From NCBI RefSeq assembly GCF_013408745.1, contig NZ_JACCBJ010000001.1, positions 1,798,001-1,862,000 of the forward strand: 64,000 nucleotides of DNA, in the 5' to 3' direction. Of this stretch, positions 1 to 9,337 are shown piece by piece; positions within the stretch are counted from its first letter, which is position 1; every line of letters begins with the position of its first letter. The translations under genes were made by a program, and so were the position numbers. The DNA is from Leifsonia soli (GTDB lineage: Bacteria; Actinomycetota; Actinomycetes; Actinomycetales; Microbacteriaceae). Below the pieces are notes generated by a model. The model saw nothing but the letters and a program-made list of their open reading frames with translations. It ran no database searches and was not told the DNA's origin.

Positions 1-502
1 ACTCGTCGTCACGCAGCACCCCCGCGAGGTCCGCCAGCGCGATCCTCACCTCTTCAATGCCCGATTGGGTCGAAGCGAGGCTTGAGCCTTGGGACTGGTT
101 CAGCGTCTCGCTCCACATCTCCAGCACACGAAGAGTGCCTGCGTCGTATTGGTTGCGGAAGGCATCGACCTGACCCTGCAACACCGCGCCCCATCGGAGC
201 GCGGTGTCCACCTTCGCCAGTTCCTCAGCGGCGGCTTTGGCTCCGGGCAACTGGCTGTTGGTGGTGACCGACTTCGACGCTAAGACGCTTAGCGTCGCTA
301 TGGATTGAGCAGTGGAGTAGAGGGCGGGCAGGTCTGAGACAGAAACCTTTACCCATGAAGCGACACAGTCGGCCATGTTCTCGTTGCCGGCGCGGCCGCC
401 GACGTGGGAGAGATAGAGGTAGAGGCGGCCTGCGGGGTTCAGCTCGTGCTGACTGAGCACCCTCGGTTCATTGGAGGTGTCCGAGGAACTGGGTTCCGTC
501 AT
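1..502 (-). CDS. Hypothetical protein, element cargo (3' end outside window)
   Basis: An uninterrupted reading frame runs leftward from an ATG at 502 to the window edge, 167 codons so far. The N-terminus starts MTEPSSSDTSNEP and is Ser/Thr/Glu-rich; the rest is a mostly helical, alanine- and glutamine-rich soluble sequence with no membrane segment or recognisable motif. It is transcribed divergently from the HTH gene that begins at 580, with 77 bases between, and lies in the mobile element. I do not recognise the family; a helical cargo protein is all the sequence supports. Confidence 0.55.
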   Translation of the reverse strand, partial: MTEPSSSDTSNEPRVLSQHELNPAGRLYLYLSHVGGRAGNENMADCVASWVKVSVSDLPALYSTAQSIATLSVLASKSVTTNSQLPGAKAAAEELAKVDTALRWGAVLQGQVDAFRNQYDAGTLRVLEMWSETLNQSQGSSLASTQSGIEEVRIALADLAGVLRDDE

Positions 503-579
503 GCCGTGAGCATAACGGCTGCCCGCGACAGCACGCCGCTGGGACTCGGGCCGTCGGAGGGCGCCTGTACGCTCGTGCT

Positions 580-942
580 GTGGCGAAGACCGGACGCACC
601 AAACCGAATGAGCTGACCAGCTCATGGCCGGACGCGCCGTCAACCGACCCAGCAGGCGAGATGGCTCGCCGCTTCACCCTCAAACTCCAGGCCGCGATGG
701 GTGACCGAGGCGTTCGCGATGTGGCACGAGACGCCGGCATCAACCACTCCACCTTGATCTCGCTGCTTGCCGGCAAGACCTGGCCGGACTTCCTGACGAT
801 GGCGAGGCTCGAGACGGCACTTCACGCACAGTTGTGGCCGGGGGCTGTCGAACTTCACGGCGACCCGAACGGGGAGCACGACCTGGACTTCCGGTTGCCG
901 GACGACCTACCCAAGAATAGGTCGTCCGACACTCCGGGCTAA
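580..942 (+). CDS. Small helix-turn-helix protein (XRE-like)
   Basis: A 120-residue protein whose middle (about 35-75) reads as an XRE-like DNA-binding domain: a run of helices ending with VARDAGINHSTLISLLAGK, the recognition-helix pattern of Cro/CI-type repressors. The C-terminus is acidic. The GTG start is preceded by TACGCT at 568-573 with six bases between, the leaderless-promoter layout seen elsewhere in the window. It ends 6 bases from the convergent recombinase stop at 949. It probably regulates the element or its divergent neighbour (inference). Confidence 0.65.
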   Translation: MAKTGRTKPNELTSSWPDAPSTDPAGEMARRFTLKLQAAMGDRGVRDVARDAGINHSTLISLLAGKTWPDFLTMARLETALHAQLWPGAVELHGDPNGEHDLDFRLPDDLPKNRSSDTPG

Positions 943-948
943 GTGGCG

Positions 949-3450
949 CTACTCGTCGGCTCGCACCGTTGGAAGACCGAGGAAGGTCGGCCCATCGGCA
1001 ACCTGCCTCCGCATGGACTCGAGCTTCTGATAGGCACCGGCGAGGGTCTGTTCGAGGAGCTCCACTTCGCCGAGCCAGCGCTGTTCGTTCGCTTCAGCGA
1101 TGCGCGCCTTGAGGTTGTCGATCCGTTCCAGGAGTCGGCCTTCTTGCGCTGGATCTGGGCGCAGGAGCTGGCAGCGTAGGCACGCGCCGTCGTGAGCGCA
1201 TGAGCTTCCGAACGCCCGGCCGCAGATGCCCATTTCGGTCTGCCGGCGTTCGTAATGACCGAGAAACTCCTCCCATTCTTCCGGGGTCGGTGTGCGGTAT
1301 TCCTCTGCTGGCCGAAGCGCGCGTCGAGCATCGATAAAGCTCCTGAAGTGCCGGTAGACATCCTCCTCGTAGATGGCGTTGTAGCGCTGGGTGGTGTTCA
1401 GGTCGCGGTGCCCGAGTAGCGCCGCGGCGATGTGGATAGGGAGCCCGTTCTTGATGGCGTCGGTTGTGAAGATTCTGCGGAGGTCGTGGTTGGCGAACTT
1501 GATGGGTTCACCGTCATCGCCGACAAAGCCAGCGTCACTCGCTGCGTTCGCGAGATGGCGGCCGATCCAGGCGCGGTTTATCGTGCGGCGTTCGCCGTTG
1601 ATTTCCCGTTGGAAGAGAAATGGCATCGGTGCGGACTCCTTCTTCTCTTGGTAGTCCCACCGGGTCACCAGCGGGAGCCGTTCTGTCCCCGCCTCACGTC
1701 TTACGCGCGAGATCATTTCGGCGAGGACCGAGGCGAGCTCCGGCGACACGGGGATGACCCGTTCTTCGTCGGTCTTCGACGGGGCGATCTGGAGCAATGG
1801 CAGCAGCTCCCCGGTGGTAGGGAGCTTGTACTGGACAAGGGCCGTGTGCGTTAGTTCCTCGAGTTCCTCGATTCGGACGCCGGTCTCCGCCATGACGTTG
1901 ATTGCTGCCCACCGCCAGAAGTGGTTCGCTTCGGCATGTACGGCGTCGAAGATGTCACCGTTGTCTAGCCGGCGCACGGGGATGCCGCCGGCCCGCTTGT
2001 AGCCGTTGAGCAGGCGTCCGCCAAACTCTCGGGCTTCGGCGCCGACGACTTCGCACTGGATGCCGGACACCACGAATTGTTCGCCCACCGCGCAGTTGCG
2101 CGCCTTCGTGAGCGCTTCGAGGTGCCAACGCTTTGTCGATTCGACTGTGTCCAGCAGCTTTGGCAGTAGGGGTAAGCGCACTCTTGTCCTGGCGTGGCTG
2201 CGTGCCTTTTGGTGCTTGATCGACTTGCGAAACGCTTCAACGTCCGCCTGCGTCACTGGGTTCGGTGCGGCGAACGCTGCATACCGATCGGGTTCGGCCA
2301 AGGCCCAGTCGGCGAGGTCGTAGTAGAACGCTCGAACGGCAAGGAGGATCGGCCCGATCGTGGTGCGTCGCTTACCCTTCCCCGTCCCGTGTCGAACTAC
2401 CCACAGCCCAGCTTTCCACTCGTCGAGCAGTTCGGCGTCCAGGTCAAGTGAGTCGATACCCGGCCGGAGGATTTCCAGCTCTACCCAGAAGTTCTGCACG
2501 AGTGTGGAAGCCAGGCCGGTTAGAGACGTGTAGTCGAGGGCCGCTGAGCGCGCGCGCAGATAGTCGATGAACAGGTTGCGCATGCGCCGATTCGCGATAC
2601 CCGTCCTGTCCACGAGCTCTTCCACAGAGCGTTGACGGGTTCGACGCGTCTTGGCGAAGTTCTCCGGCGCACCGTCGGGGAGAAGCCCCGCCCAAGACAT
2701 GGCGTCGTAGGCAGCGCCGGACGGCAAATTGTTCCGGATACCACGCGCCGTCTCACGTACTTCAAGCAGGTCGTCCACGCTGATGTCTGCGGCCCGGCGT
2801 TTACCTGTGCGCACCAGCACGCGAGCCAGCTGCGAGAGGGCGCTAACCTTCTGCGCCGCGATGCGGCTCGAGAGCTTGCCGTGCTCGTCGATCGCTTCTT
2901 CCAGCGCTTCGCGAGCTGAGGGATCACGCACGTCGAAGACGATGTTATGCAGGCCCCGCACCACTTCGTGATTGCGATGCATCCATTCGTAGCTCGGTCT
3001 GATGGCGTCGACGGCGCACATCCACGCGATGCCGCGCGGAACGACTCCACGCTGGTAGTTGACGCCGTTCGTGGAGTTGAAGTGCGCGACGATGGTATCC
3101 GCCCAATCTGGATCGTCTTCGACACCGCTCGCGAGCCACCGTTCCTGCCAACTCCGCCCAGGCATCGTAGACAGCCAGCCAGTCACGGCTCGCATCGCGA
3201 TACGTCGGGCGCTCCGTTCACCCTTCGGATTGCTGAAGCGAGCGCTGACCGGAACAGCAGACAGCGAAAGCTCGACGAGTTCGGCGCAGGTCATTAGCGA
3301 CACCGGCCAAGAGACCGGCTCTGGGGAACGAACCGGTGCTTCACGGTGCTTGGACGGTGGTGGCGGGGAGACCCGCTGTCGCTGCGTCTGGCTCGGTTCG
3401 ATACCGGCGGGCGGGACTTCGTCGATCAGTCTTGAACGCTGCTCAGACAT
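949..3450 (-). CDS. tnpB: Long tyrosine recombinase, TnpB-like
   Basis: Protein of 833 residues. The C-terminal half is a tyrosine-recombinase catalytic domain: the first arginine in ETGVRIEEL, His655 and Arg658 in HDLRR, His681 in LLGHRD and the nucleophile Tyr690 in TTQRY. A cysteine cluster follows (Cys743, Cys751, Cys757, Cys760) in the sequence CGRAFGSSCAH..CLRC, then a coiled-coil-like tail, as in TnpB-type integrases of Tn554-like elements. The ATG at 3450 overlaps the preceding stop by eight bases (ATGTCTGA), so it is preferred over the in-frame start at 3627. It would act with the neighbouring recombinase in element integration and excision. Confidence 0.85.
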   Translation of the reverse strand: MSEQRSRLIDEVPPAGIEPSQTQRQRVSPPPPSKHREAPVRSPEPVSWPVSLMTCAELVELSLSAVPVSARFSNPKGERSARRIAMRAVTGWLSTMPGRSWQERWLASGVEDDPDWADTIVAHFNSTNGVNYQRGVVPRGIAWMCAVDAIRPSYEWMHRNHEVVRGLHNIVFDVRDPSAREALEEAIDEHGKLSSRIAAQKVSALSQLARVLVRTGKRRAADISVDDLLEVRETARGIRNNLPSGAAYDAMSWAGLLPDGAPENFAKTRRTRQRSVEELVDRTGIANRRMRNLFIDYLRARSAALDYTSLTGLASTLVQNFWVELEILRPGIDSLDLDAELLDEWKAGLWVVRHGTGKGKRRTTIGPILLAVRAFYYDLADWALAEPDRYAAFAAPNPVTQADVEAFRKSIKHQKARSHARTRVRLPLLPKLLDTVESTKRWHLEALTKARNCAVGEQFVVSGIQCEVVGAEAREFGGRLLNGYKRAGGIPVRRLDNGDIFDAVHAEANHFWRWAAINVMAETGVRIEELEELTHTALVQYKLPTTGELLPLLQIAPSKTDEERVIPVSPELASVLAEMISRVRREAGTERLPLVTRWDYQEKKESAPMPFLFQREINGERRTINRAWIGRHLANAASDAGFVGDDGEPIKFANHDLRRIFTTDAIKNGLPIHIAAALLGHRDLNTTQRYNAIYEEDVYRHFRSFIDARRALRPAEEYRTPTPEEWEEFLGHYERRQTEMGICGRAFGSSCAHDGACLRCQLLRPDPAQEGRLLERIDNLKARIAEANEQRWLGEVELLEQTLAGAYQKLESMRRQVADGPTFLGLPTVRADE

Positions 3451-4600
3451 GGCGCCCACCAAACAGGACGTCGAGGGCGTCGGCGTCATAGTTGGCCGGC
3501 CTGTGAGCTGCCGGCGCTGGTGGTCGCGCGAAGTGCGCGGCCATCCTGGCGAGCAGGTCGTCCTCCAGCGGCACCGTGTAGATCTGCGTCGTTGTGACCG
3601 ACGCGTGACCCAGGACCCATGCGACATCTGTCAGAGAGAGGTTCGGGTCCCGAACCATCCGGTAGGCGGCGGTGTGGCGGAGTTGGTGAAGTGTGTACCG
3701 GGTCCCAAGCACCTCCTGTGCTCGCTGGAAGACTTTCCTCAGCGCGTGGTAGTTGAGCGGTCGCAGTGGCTCTCGGAGCGTGAGCCACACCGGTTCCCCA
3801 CTACGAAGCGACCGCGAGCCGAGGTACAAGCTGAGCCACACGAAGGCGTCCTGCGAAGCCGGGATCCACTGTTCCCGCCGGTCGCCTTTCCGGTGGACCA
3901 ACACGCGATTCTGGCCTGGGTCGATTGCTTCGCCGGTGACTTCGAGCAGTTCTGAGGCGCGAGCGCCCGAACTGACGTAGAAGGCCACCAGCGCACGGTC
4001 GCGATTGGAGCTCAGCTGTGCGAACAGCTCGTTGAACACCTGGTCCGGGATAGCTTGCGGTGTCGCATGCGGCACCTTCTGCTGGCCCGCTCGTCGCATG
4101 GGCGCGCTGAAGGTGTGCATCGGGTTGTGGTGGGCGTGCGGTCGTACCGTCAAGGCGCGGACCGGACTGAGCATCGGCCCCGTCCCGCGGCGAGCGTGGT
4201 AGTCGTAGAAGCTCGCTAGGACTGCGTTGGAGTGGTTGATGGTTCGAGCTGCGTACGACCCTTCGTTGCCGGCGTGGCCTCCGGAGGCGCTTCCGCCGTG
4301 CCTCGGCTGGTGGGAACGCATCCAAACTACGAAGTCAACGTGTTCGGCGGAGGCGGCCTGGGTCTAAGGAATCTCGACCGCATCGAGGAAGCGCCACCAG
4401 CGGACGAGCGCGTAGGCGTAGGAACGGCAGGTACGAAGGGACGCACCATTGGCGAAGACGTCGCGCAGGTACATATTGATGGGGTCGACCCGGGCGCCGG
4501 CGGTGTCATAGACAATGACTCCGACCGGTTCGCCCGGGTCCTCCCGCACGCGCACCACCTGTGAAAGGCGAATTGCTTGCAGATCTCGCGGTTCGGTCAC
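3443..4600 (-). pseudogene. tnpA: Tyrosine recombinase TnpA interrupted by an in-frame amber codon
   Basis: The frame starts at GTG 4600 behind a strong GGGAGGAGG ribosome site and encodes the N-terminal core-binding domain (DPINMYLRDVFANG..YAYALVRWWRFLD). Codon 79, at 4364-4366, is TAG. The same frame then continues without shift into the catalytic domain, with Arg in SSGARASELL, HxxR in LHQLRHTA, GH in VLGHAS and Tyr in TTQIYTV. Homologues usually have tryptophan where the stop falls (WWRFLD..IPW), so a single TGG-to-TAG change is the likely cause. A fragment could start at ATG 4321 (292 residues), but it would lack the DNA-clamping domain. Readthrough would give 385 residues. Confidence 0.8.
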
Positions 4601-4668
4601 AATTGACCTCCTCCCGCTGGCGCGCTGCCACCGCACCCCGTTCGGAGTGCTGTCGAGTGGTTAGCTTA

Positions 4669-5187
4669 TCAACCAGCTAGTTGGAGGTCGTGCTTTCGCC
4701 ACGGGGTCGTAAACTCGTCCCACGTCGGGTCGTCCCAACGCAAGCTGATCAAGGAAGCCATGTTCAAGTGGGGCTCCTTGAGCTCAAACGGCAACTTCCA
4801 GCCCAACTCGGACAGCAAAGAGTCCGATTTGGTGTTGTTGCACTTAAAGCACGCAATCACCACGTTTTCCCAGCAGTGAGTTCCCCCACGCGCTCGGGGG
4901 ACAACGTGATCCAAGGTGTCGCCATATCGTCCGCAATAAGCGCATACGTGGCCGTATCTCTCCAACGCCGACTTTCTCGTAAGAGGGATGCGCCGCTGAG
5001 GCACCCTGACATAGCGATTCAGCAGCACAACGCTCGGCGCATCGAGAACCGCTGAGCGACTGTGGTACTGAGCACCGCTGGCTGCCAATGTGGACGCCTT
5101 GCCCGCGAGGACGAGCAAGATCGCGCGACGTGTGGAGACGACGCCCAGCGGTTCATAGCTGGCGTTAAGAACAAGCGTCTTTGTCAT
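4669..5187 (-). CDS. Full-length HNH endonuclease carried by the element
   Basis: A 172-residue member of the actinobacterial HNH family that begins TLVLNASYEPLGVV. It has the first zinc pair CAYC, the catalytic DHVVPRARGGTH segment and the second pair CFKC followed by NNTKSD, so the fold looks complete. Its ATG overlaps the stop of the broken host copy by four bases (ATGA), which suggests translational coupling. It is very similar in protein to the first 112 residues of that host copy but differs at many codons, so it is not a recent duplication. It probably replaces the function lost by insertion. The recombinase tnpA follows 68 bases downstream on the same strand. Confidence 0.85.
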   Translation of the reverse strand: MTKTLVLNASYEPLGVVSTRRAILLVLAGKASTLAASGAQYHSRSAVLDAPSVVLLNRYVRVPQRRIPLTRKSALERYGHVCAYCGRYGDTLDHVVPRARGGTHCWENVVIACFKCNNTKSDSLLSELGWKLPFELKEPHLNMASLISLRWDDPTWDEFTTPWRKHDLQLAG

Positions 5188-5588
5188 GCCGCCAGCCCCC
5201 AGTCGCTACGGCTCGAGCGAACGACGAGCTCTGGAGTTAGTTCAGTCAACAGGCAGGCGACGACCACGTTGTCCCAGGTGTGGGTGCCGCCGCGGGCGCG
5301 CGGGATGACGTGATCGAGCGTGTCGCCGTACTTGCCGCAGTACGCACACACGTGGCCGTACCGCTCCAGCGCCGACTTGCGGGTCAGCGGGATGCGGCGG
5401 TGCGGCACCTTGATGAACTGGTTCAAGAGGACGACGCTCGGCGCATCCAGCACCAGGGAGCGGCTGTGCAGCTGCGCGCCGCTCTGCGCGATCGTCGACG
5501 CTTTCCCGCTCAGCACCAGCATGATCGCGCGTCGCGTCGCGATCACGCCGAGCGGCTCGTAGCTGGCGTTGAGAACCAGAGTCTTCAT
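5184..5588 (-). pseudogene. Chromosomal HNH endonuclease gene truncated by the element
   Basis: The host copy starts at ATG 5588 with KTLVLNASYEPLGVIAT and follows the family through CAYC, DHVIPRARGG and NVVVAC. At codon 112 (Cys, 5253-5255) homology ends and 22 unrelated codons follow (LLTELTPELVV..) to a TGA at 5184-5186. The second zinc pair and the C-terminus are missing, so the 134-residue product should be inactive. The stop overlaps the start of the element's intact copy (ATGA). The remainder of the host gene should lie at the far end of the element, outside the window. Confidence 0.82.
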
Positions 5589-5839
5589 CTGCGGCCCTTC
5601 GGGACAAGAGGAGGGAGGGTGCTCGGGCAAACAAAAAGGGCACTGTCCGTGCGGACAGCGCCCAAGGAGGAGGCGGCATGGTGGCGGCACGCCACATGGT
5701 GGCGGTGGCAGGCCTCGACGTGGTGACGGCAGGCGAGGAAGTCGCCCCAGCGGGAGAGCGTGATGCTCGATCCCGTCGGAAGGCCGCGCTCGTCCCACCC
5801 GGTCGCCCTCAGCGGCCCGGCGGAACGCGTTCCGGCCAT
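5585..5839 (-). CDS. Possible leader ORF upstream of the HNH gene, Cys/His-rich
   Basis: An 84-codon frame with a strong GGAGG ribosome site five bases before its ATG (5839) and a TGA that overlaps the HNH start codon (ATGA). The middle holds a triple Cys/His pattern, ACRHHVEACHRHHVACRHH, encoded by imperfect direct repeats. An intrinsic terminator (5628-5663) lies inside its last third. Good initiation signals, coupling to the next gene and a terminator within the frame fit a regulatory leader or attenuator better than a stable protein. I do not recognise the peptide; it may be a real small protein. Confidence 0.45.
   Translation of the reverse strand: MAGTRSAGPLRATGWDERGLPTGSSITLSRWGDFLACRHHVEACHRHHVACRHHAASSLGAVRTDSALFVCPSTLPPLVPKGRR
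5628..5663 (-). terminator. Intrinsic terminator in the HNH leader
   Basis: On the minus strand an 11-bp stem (one G-U pair; arms 5652-5663 and 5638-5649) with a tight loop is followed by CCCTTTTTGTTTG. It is the cleanest T-tract terminator in the window and sits 40 bases before the HNH start codon, inside the leader frame. That suggests premature termination as a control point. Confidence 0.7.
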
Positions 5840-5897
5840 CGGATCCTCCGAATCTGCGGCTGCGTGACGCAGCGTCAGAACGCCAGGGTAACCCAGA

Positions 5898-5929
5898 AAC
5901 GGCGCGCCACCTATTCGGGGCGCGCCGTT
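5898..5929. terminator. Hairpin between the NlpC gene and the HNH leader
   Basis: A perfect 11-bp inverted repeat (AACGGCGCGCC, 5898-5908 and 5919-5929) with a 10-base loop. It lies 74 bases past the end of the leftward NlpC/P60 gene. No strong T run follows on either strand, so it may act as a Rho-assisted or weak terminator. Confidence 0.55.
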
Positions 5930-6002
5930 CCTGTGCTGTGGTGCGGAGTGTTCACCGAACGGAAACCCGCGGGTGTGCGTCCGGAGAGAAGGGCAGCCGG
6001 GC

Positions 6003-6938
6003 TCAGATGCCCAGGCGGACGATGTAGTAGTCGCTGGTCCAGATCGGGCGGATCGAGATCGACCGACCGGAGTCCGGGGCGTCCATGATGTTGCCGTTGC
6101 CGGCGTAGAAGCCGTCGTGGCCCGGCATGATCACCAGGTCGCCCGGCTGGGCGTCGGCAATCGAGATGCGCTTGCCCCTCGCGGCCTGGCCGGACACCGA
6201 GTGCGGGAGGGAGACCCCGAACTGGGCGTACACGTACATGACGTAGCCGGAGCAGTCGAAGCCCGCAGGGGTGGCGCCGCCGTACACGTACGGGGTGCCG
6301 ATGTACTGCTGGGCCACCGAGAACACCTGCGAGAGGCTGAAGTTCGGGTACGGCGGGTTGGCAAGGAAGTCGGAGACGGACGGGCCCGTCGACTTGCTGG
6401 CGTACGTGGCCAGCTCGACGGCGGCCTGGCGTCGGGCGGCCTCCGCGGCAGCGACGGCCTTCTGCGCGGCCAGCTGCTCCTCCGTCGTGGCGGAGGCGGC
6501 GTCGCGGCTCACGGTCGACGCGGCGACCCCGCCGACCTCGACGGTCTGCGACTGGGCCTTCTTCATCGAGTCGGCGGCGCTGGGGCCGAAGCCCGCGCTC
6601 TGCGCGTCGCTCGGGTTGAAAGCGAAAGCAGGGAGGGACATGGTCGCGATGATCCCGGTGGCGACGGTGATGACACCGGCGTTGAGGATCCATCCGCCCT
6701 TGCGCTTCTTCTTCGCCTGCGCTGCCGTCGAGCCGGTGGCCGTGCGGACAGCGGTCGAAGCGGCGCGGCCGTTCGTGCGCGCCGGCGACGATGCCGGGCG
6801 GAATGACGCGGCGGCCTCACGCTGCACGCGCTGCGCGCGGCGGGAGACGGGGGTGGAAGGGGAAGAAGTGATGTCCGTGCTGCTCTGGTCCGGGTTCGAA
6901 CGGTCCTGGAGGGGACCGATCGTGCTCGAGTCTGCCAA
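6003..6938 (-). CDS. NlpC/P60 family peptidoglycan endopeptidase
   Basis: A 311-residue cell-wall hydrolase. A cytoplasmic N-terminal tail of about 80 residues, ending in the basic KKKRKGG, precedes a signal-anchor or signal segment (about 82-105). A helical linker (about 130-190) follows, then the C40 domain: nucleophile Cys in FDCSGYVMYVY, the LPHSVSGQA strand, and catalytic His in MPGHDGFYAGNG. The start is TTG at 6938, chosen because GGAGGT lies six bases upstream and no better start exists. It would cleave stem-peptide bonds outside the membrane. The long structured leader upstream suggests RNA-level control. Confidence 0.85.
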   Translation of the reverse strand: MADSSTIGPLQDRSNPDQSSTDITSSPSTPVSRRAQRVQREAAASFRPASSPARTNGRAASTAVRTATGSTAAQAKKKRKGGWILNAGVITVATGIIATMSLPAFAFNPSDAQSAGFGPSAADSMKKAQSQTVEVGGVAASTVSRDAASATTEEQLAAQKAVAAAEAARRQAAVELATYASKSTGPSVSDFLANPPYPNFSLSQVFSVAQQYIGTPYVYGGATPAGFDCSGYVMYVYAQFGVSLPHSVSGQAARGKRISIADAQPGDLVIMPGHDGFYAGNGNIMDAPDSGRSISIRPIWTSDYYIVRLGI

Positions 6939-7130
6939 AGTGTGACCTCCAACGCTCCGGCAGCACTAGGGAGCTGCCCCCGTCCGCACGAGTGGCTTCG
7001 GCTTCACGGATCGAGAGACGGGTACTAGGGGGGTGGAGCGTCTCGATCCAGGGTCCTGATGGGCCGGATGGTGGCCCGTTCGGACTCGTAAGAGACTACG
7101 GGACGAGACCCCGTTTGTCACATCTTTTCG
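6939..7130 (-). promoter_or_regulatory. Structured 5' leader of the NlpC/P60 gene
   Basis: The region between the regulator gene and NlpC folds into several stems: GGCAGC/GCTGCC (6959-6964 with 6973-6978), a 9-bp GGATCGAGA stem (7008-7016 with 7041-7049) and GGGCC/GGCCC (7061-7065 with 7073-7077). Actinobacterial cell-wall hydrolases of this kind are often controlled by the c-di-AMP ydaO riboswitch (family knowledge), but I can match only fragments of that consensus here. It is an unassigned structured leader. Confidence 0.4.
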
Positions 7131-7159
7131 GGTGCTTTTTAACGAATCGGTAACGGGAA

Positions 7160-7852
7160 TCAGGCGTCGACGAAGATATGCGCGGCGAGTTCGTTGGGCA
7201 GTTCCAGGCCGGTCTCGAACCCGTCGATCTGCACGGCGACGTAGGAGCCGGCCGGGGAGAATGTGCCGGTCGAGCCGGGAAAGACACCGGCCTGCTTGAG
7301 CTGCAGCAGGAGCTCGGGGTCGACCTGTGCGGGCTCGCCGAGACGCCGGATCCTGGCAGTCACCCCGGAATCGCTGCCGCGCACGACGTCGACCAGGTTG
7401 ATCAGGTTCTCGGTGGAGAGGGAGGAGTCGGCGGCGCCCAGCTCGCCCAGACCGGGGATCGGGTTGCCGTACGGCGACTCGGTCGGGTGGCCGAGCATGG
7501 TCAGCAGCTTGCGCTCCACCTGCTCGCTCATCACGTGCTCCCAGCGGCAGGCCTCTTCGTGGACGTACTCCCACTCGAGCTCGATGACGTCGCTCAGCAG
7601 GCGCTCCGCGAGGCGGTGCTTGCGCATGACGTGGACGGCCTTGCGGCGGCCGTCGTCGGTGAGCTCCAGGTGGCGGTCGCCGGAGACGACGACGAGACCG
7701 TCGCGCTCCATGCGGCCGACGGTCTGCGAGACGGTCGGACCGGAGTGGCCGAGACGCTCGGAGATGCGCGCACGCAGGGGGACGATGTTGTCCTCCTCCA
7801 ACTCCAGGATGGTGCGAAGGTACATCTCGGTCGTATCGATCAGATCGGTCAT
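7160..7852 (-). CDS. ideR: DtxR/IdeR-type iron-dependent repressor
   Basis: 230 residues, the usual length of the family. An N-terminal winged helix (SERLGHSGPTVSQTVGRME) is followed by the metal-binding dimerisation domain and a C-terminal SH3-like domain. The iron ligands of DtxR are all present at the same numbers: Met10, His79, Glu83, His98, Cys102, Glu105 and His106. Cys102 points to an iron rather than a manganese sensor. The ATG at 7852 follows GGAGGGGTTC. It is divergent from serC. A good iron box upstream of the siderophore-interacting gene at 57526 is a likely target in this window. Confidence 0.88.
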   Translation of the reverse strand: MTDLIDTTEMYLRTILELEEDNIVPLRARISERLGHSGPTVSQTVGRMERDGLVVVSGDRHLELTDDGRRKAVHVMRKHRLAERLLSDVIELEWEYVHEEACRWEHVMSEQVERKLLTMLGHPTESPYGNPIPGLGELGAADSSLSTENLINLVDVVRGSDSGVTARIRRLGEPAQVDPELLLQLKQAGVFPGSTGTFSPAGSYVAVQIDGFETGLELPNELAAHIFVDA

Positions 7853-7956
7853 GAACCCCTCCACGTGACGGCGCGCGAACGTCGGATGACAGCCTACTTG
7901 GTGCGGCCGACAGCCAGGCGCAGGCCCGGGCGGAGCGCCCGCGCGCGCCGTCCTGA

Positions 7957-9099
<1,143 letters not shown>

Positions 9100-9106
9100 C
9101 CGCGCG

Positions 9107-9337
9107 ATGCGCCTCTGGCTCCGCGACGACGAACGTCGGCCCGACCCGGTCCCCGTGAAGACGGATGACCGGCGGGCCGTCGTCGTCGGGCTAGCGCTGT
9201 GGCTGGTCGCCCTCGTCGTCGTCCTGATCGTCGGCGGCCCGGCGGTCGCCTCCGGCACCTGGCTCTGGACCATCGTCGTCGGACTCGTCCTCGGCGTCCT
9301 CGGACTCGGCTACCTCACCGTCACGCGCCGCCGCTGA
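9107..9337 (+). CDS. DUF2530 small membrane protein
   Basis: 76 residues with an acidic/basic N-terminus (LRDDERRPDPVPVKTDDRR) and two membrane segments (about 25-45 and 50-70), ending TVTRRR. This matches the actinobacterial DUF2530 family, whose function is unknown. It lies 7 bases after serC, so it is likely co-transcribed. Its last 147 bases overlap the 3' end of the opposite DUF3027 gene. Confidence 0.8.
   Translation: MRLWLRDDERRPDPVPVKTDDRRAVVVGLALWLVALVVVLIVGGPAVASGTWLWTIVVGLVLGVLGLGYLTVTRRR

Larger units (their letters stand above)
1..5252. mobile_element. Tn554-like integrative element inserted in an HNH gene (left end outside window)
   Basis: This block holds two tyrosine recombinases in tandem (3443-4600 and 949-3450), an HTH gene, an unknown gene running off the window and a full HNH-nuclease gene. 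Its right boundary can be placed because the chromosomal HNH gene reading leftward from 5588 stops matching its family right after the cysteine codon at 5253-5255, and foreign sequence follows. Paired recombinases of unequal length are the hallmark of Tn554/RIT-type elements (family knowledge). The left end, and the orphaned 3' part of the host HNH gene expected there, lie outside the window, so the element's full size is unknown. Confidence 0.78.

Noticed and set aside
6939..7130. Firm annotation of a ydaO c-di-AMP riboswitch
   Set aside because: Stems are present but the conserved core cannot be matched by eye, so it is listed only as a structured leader.
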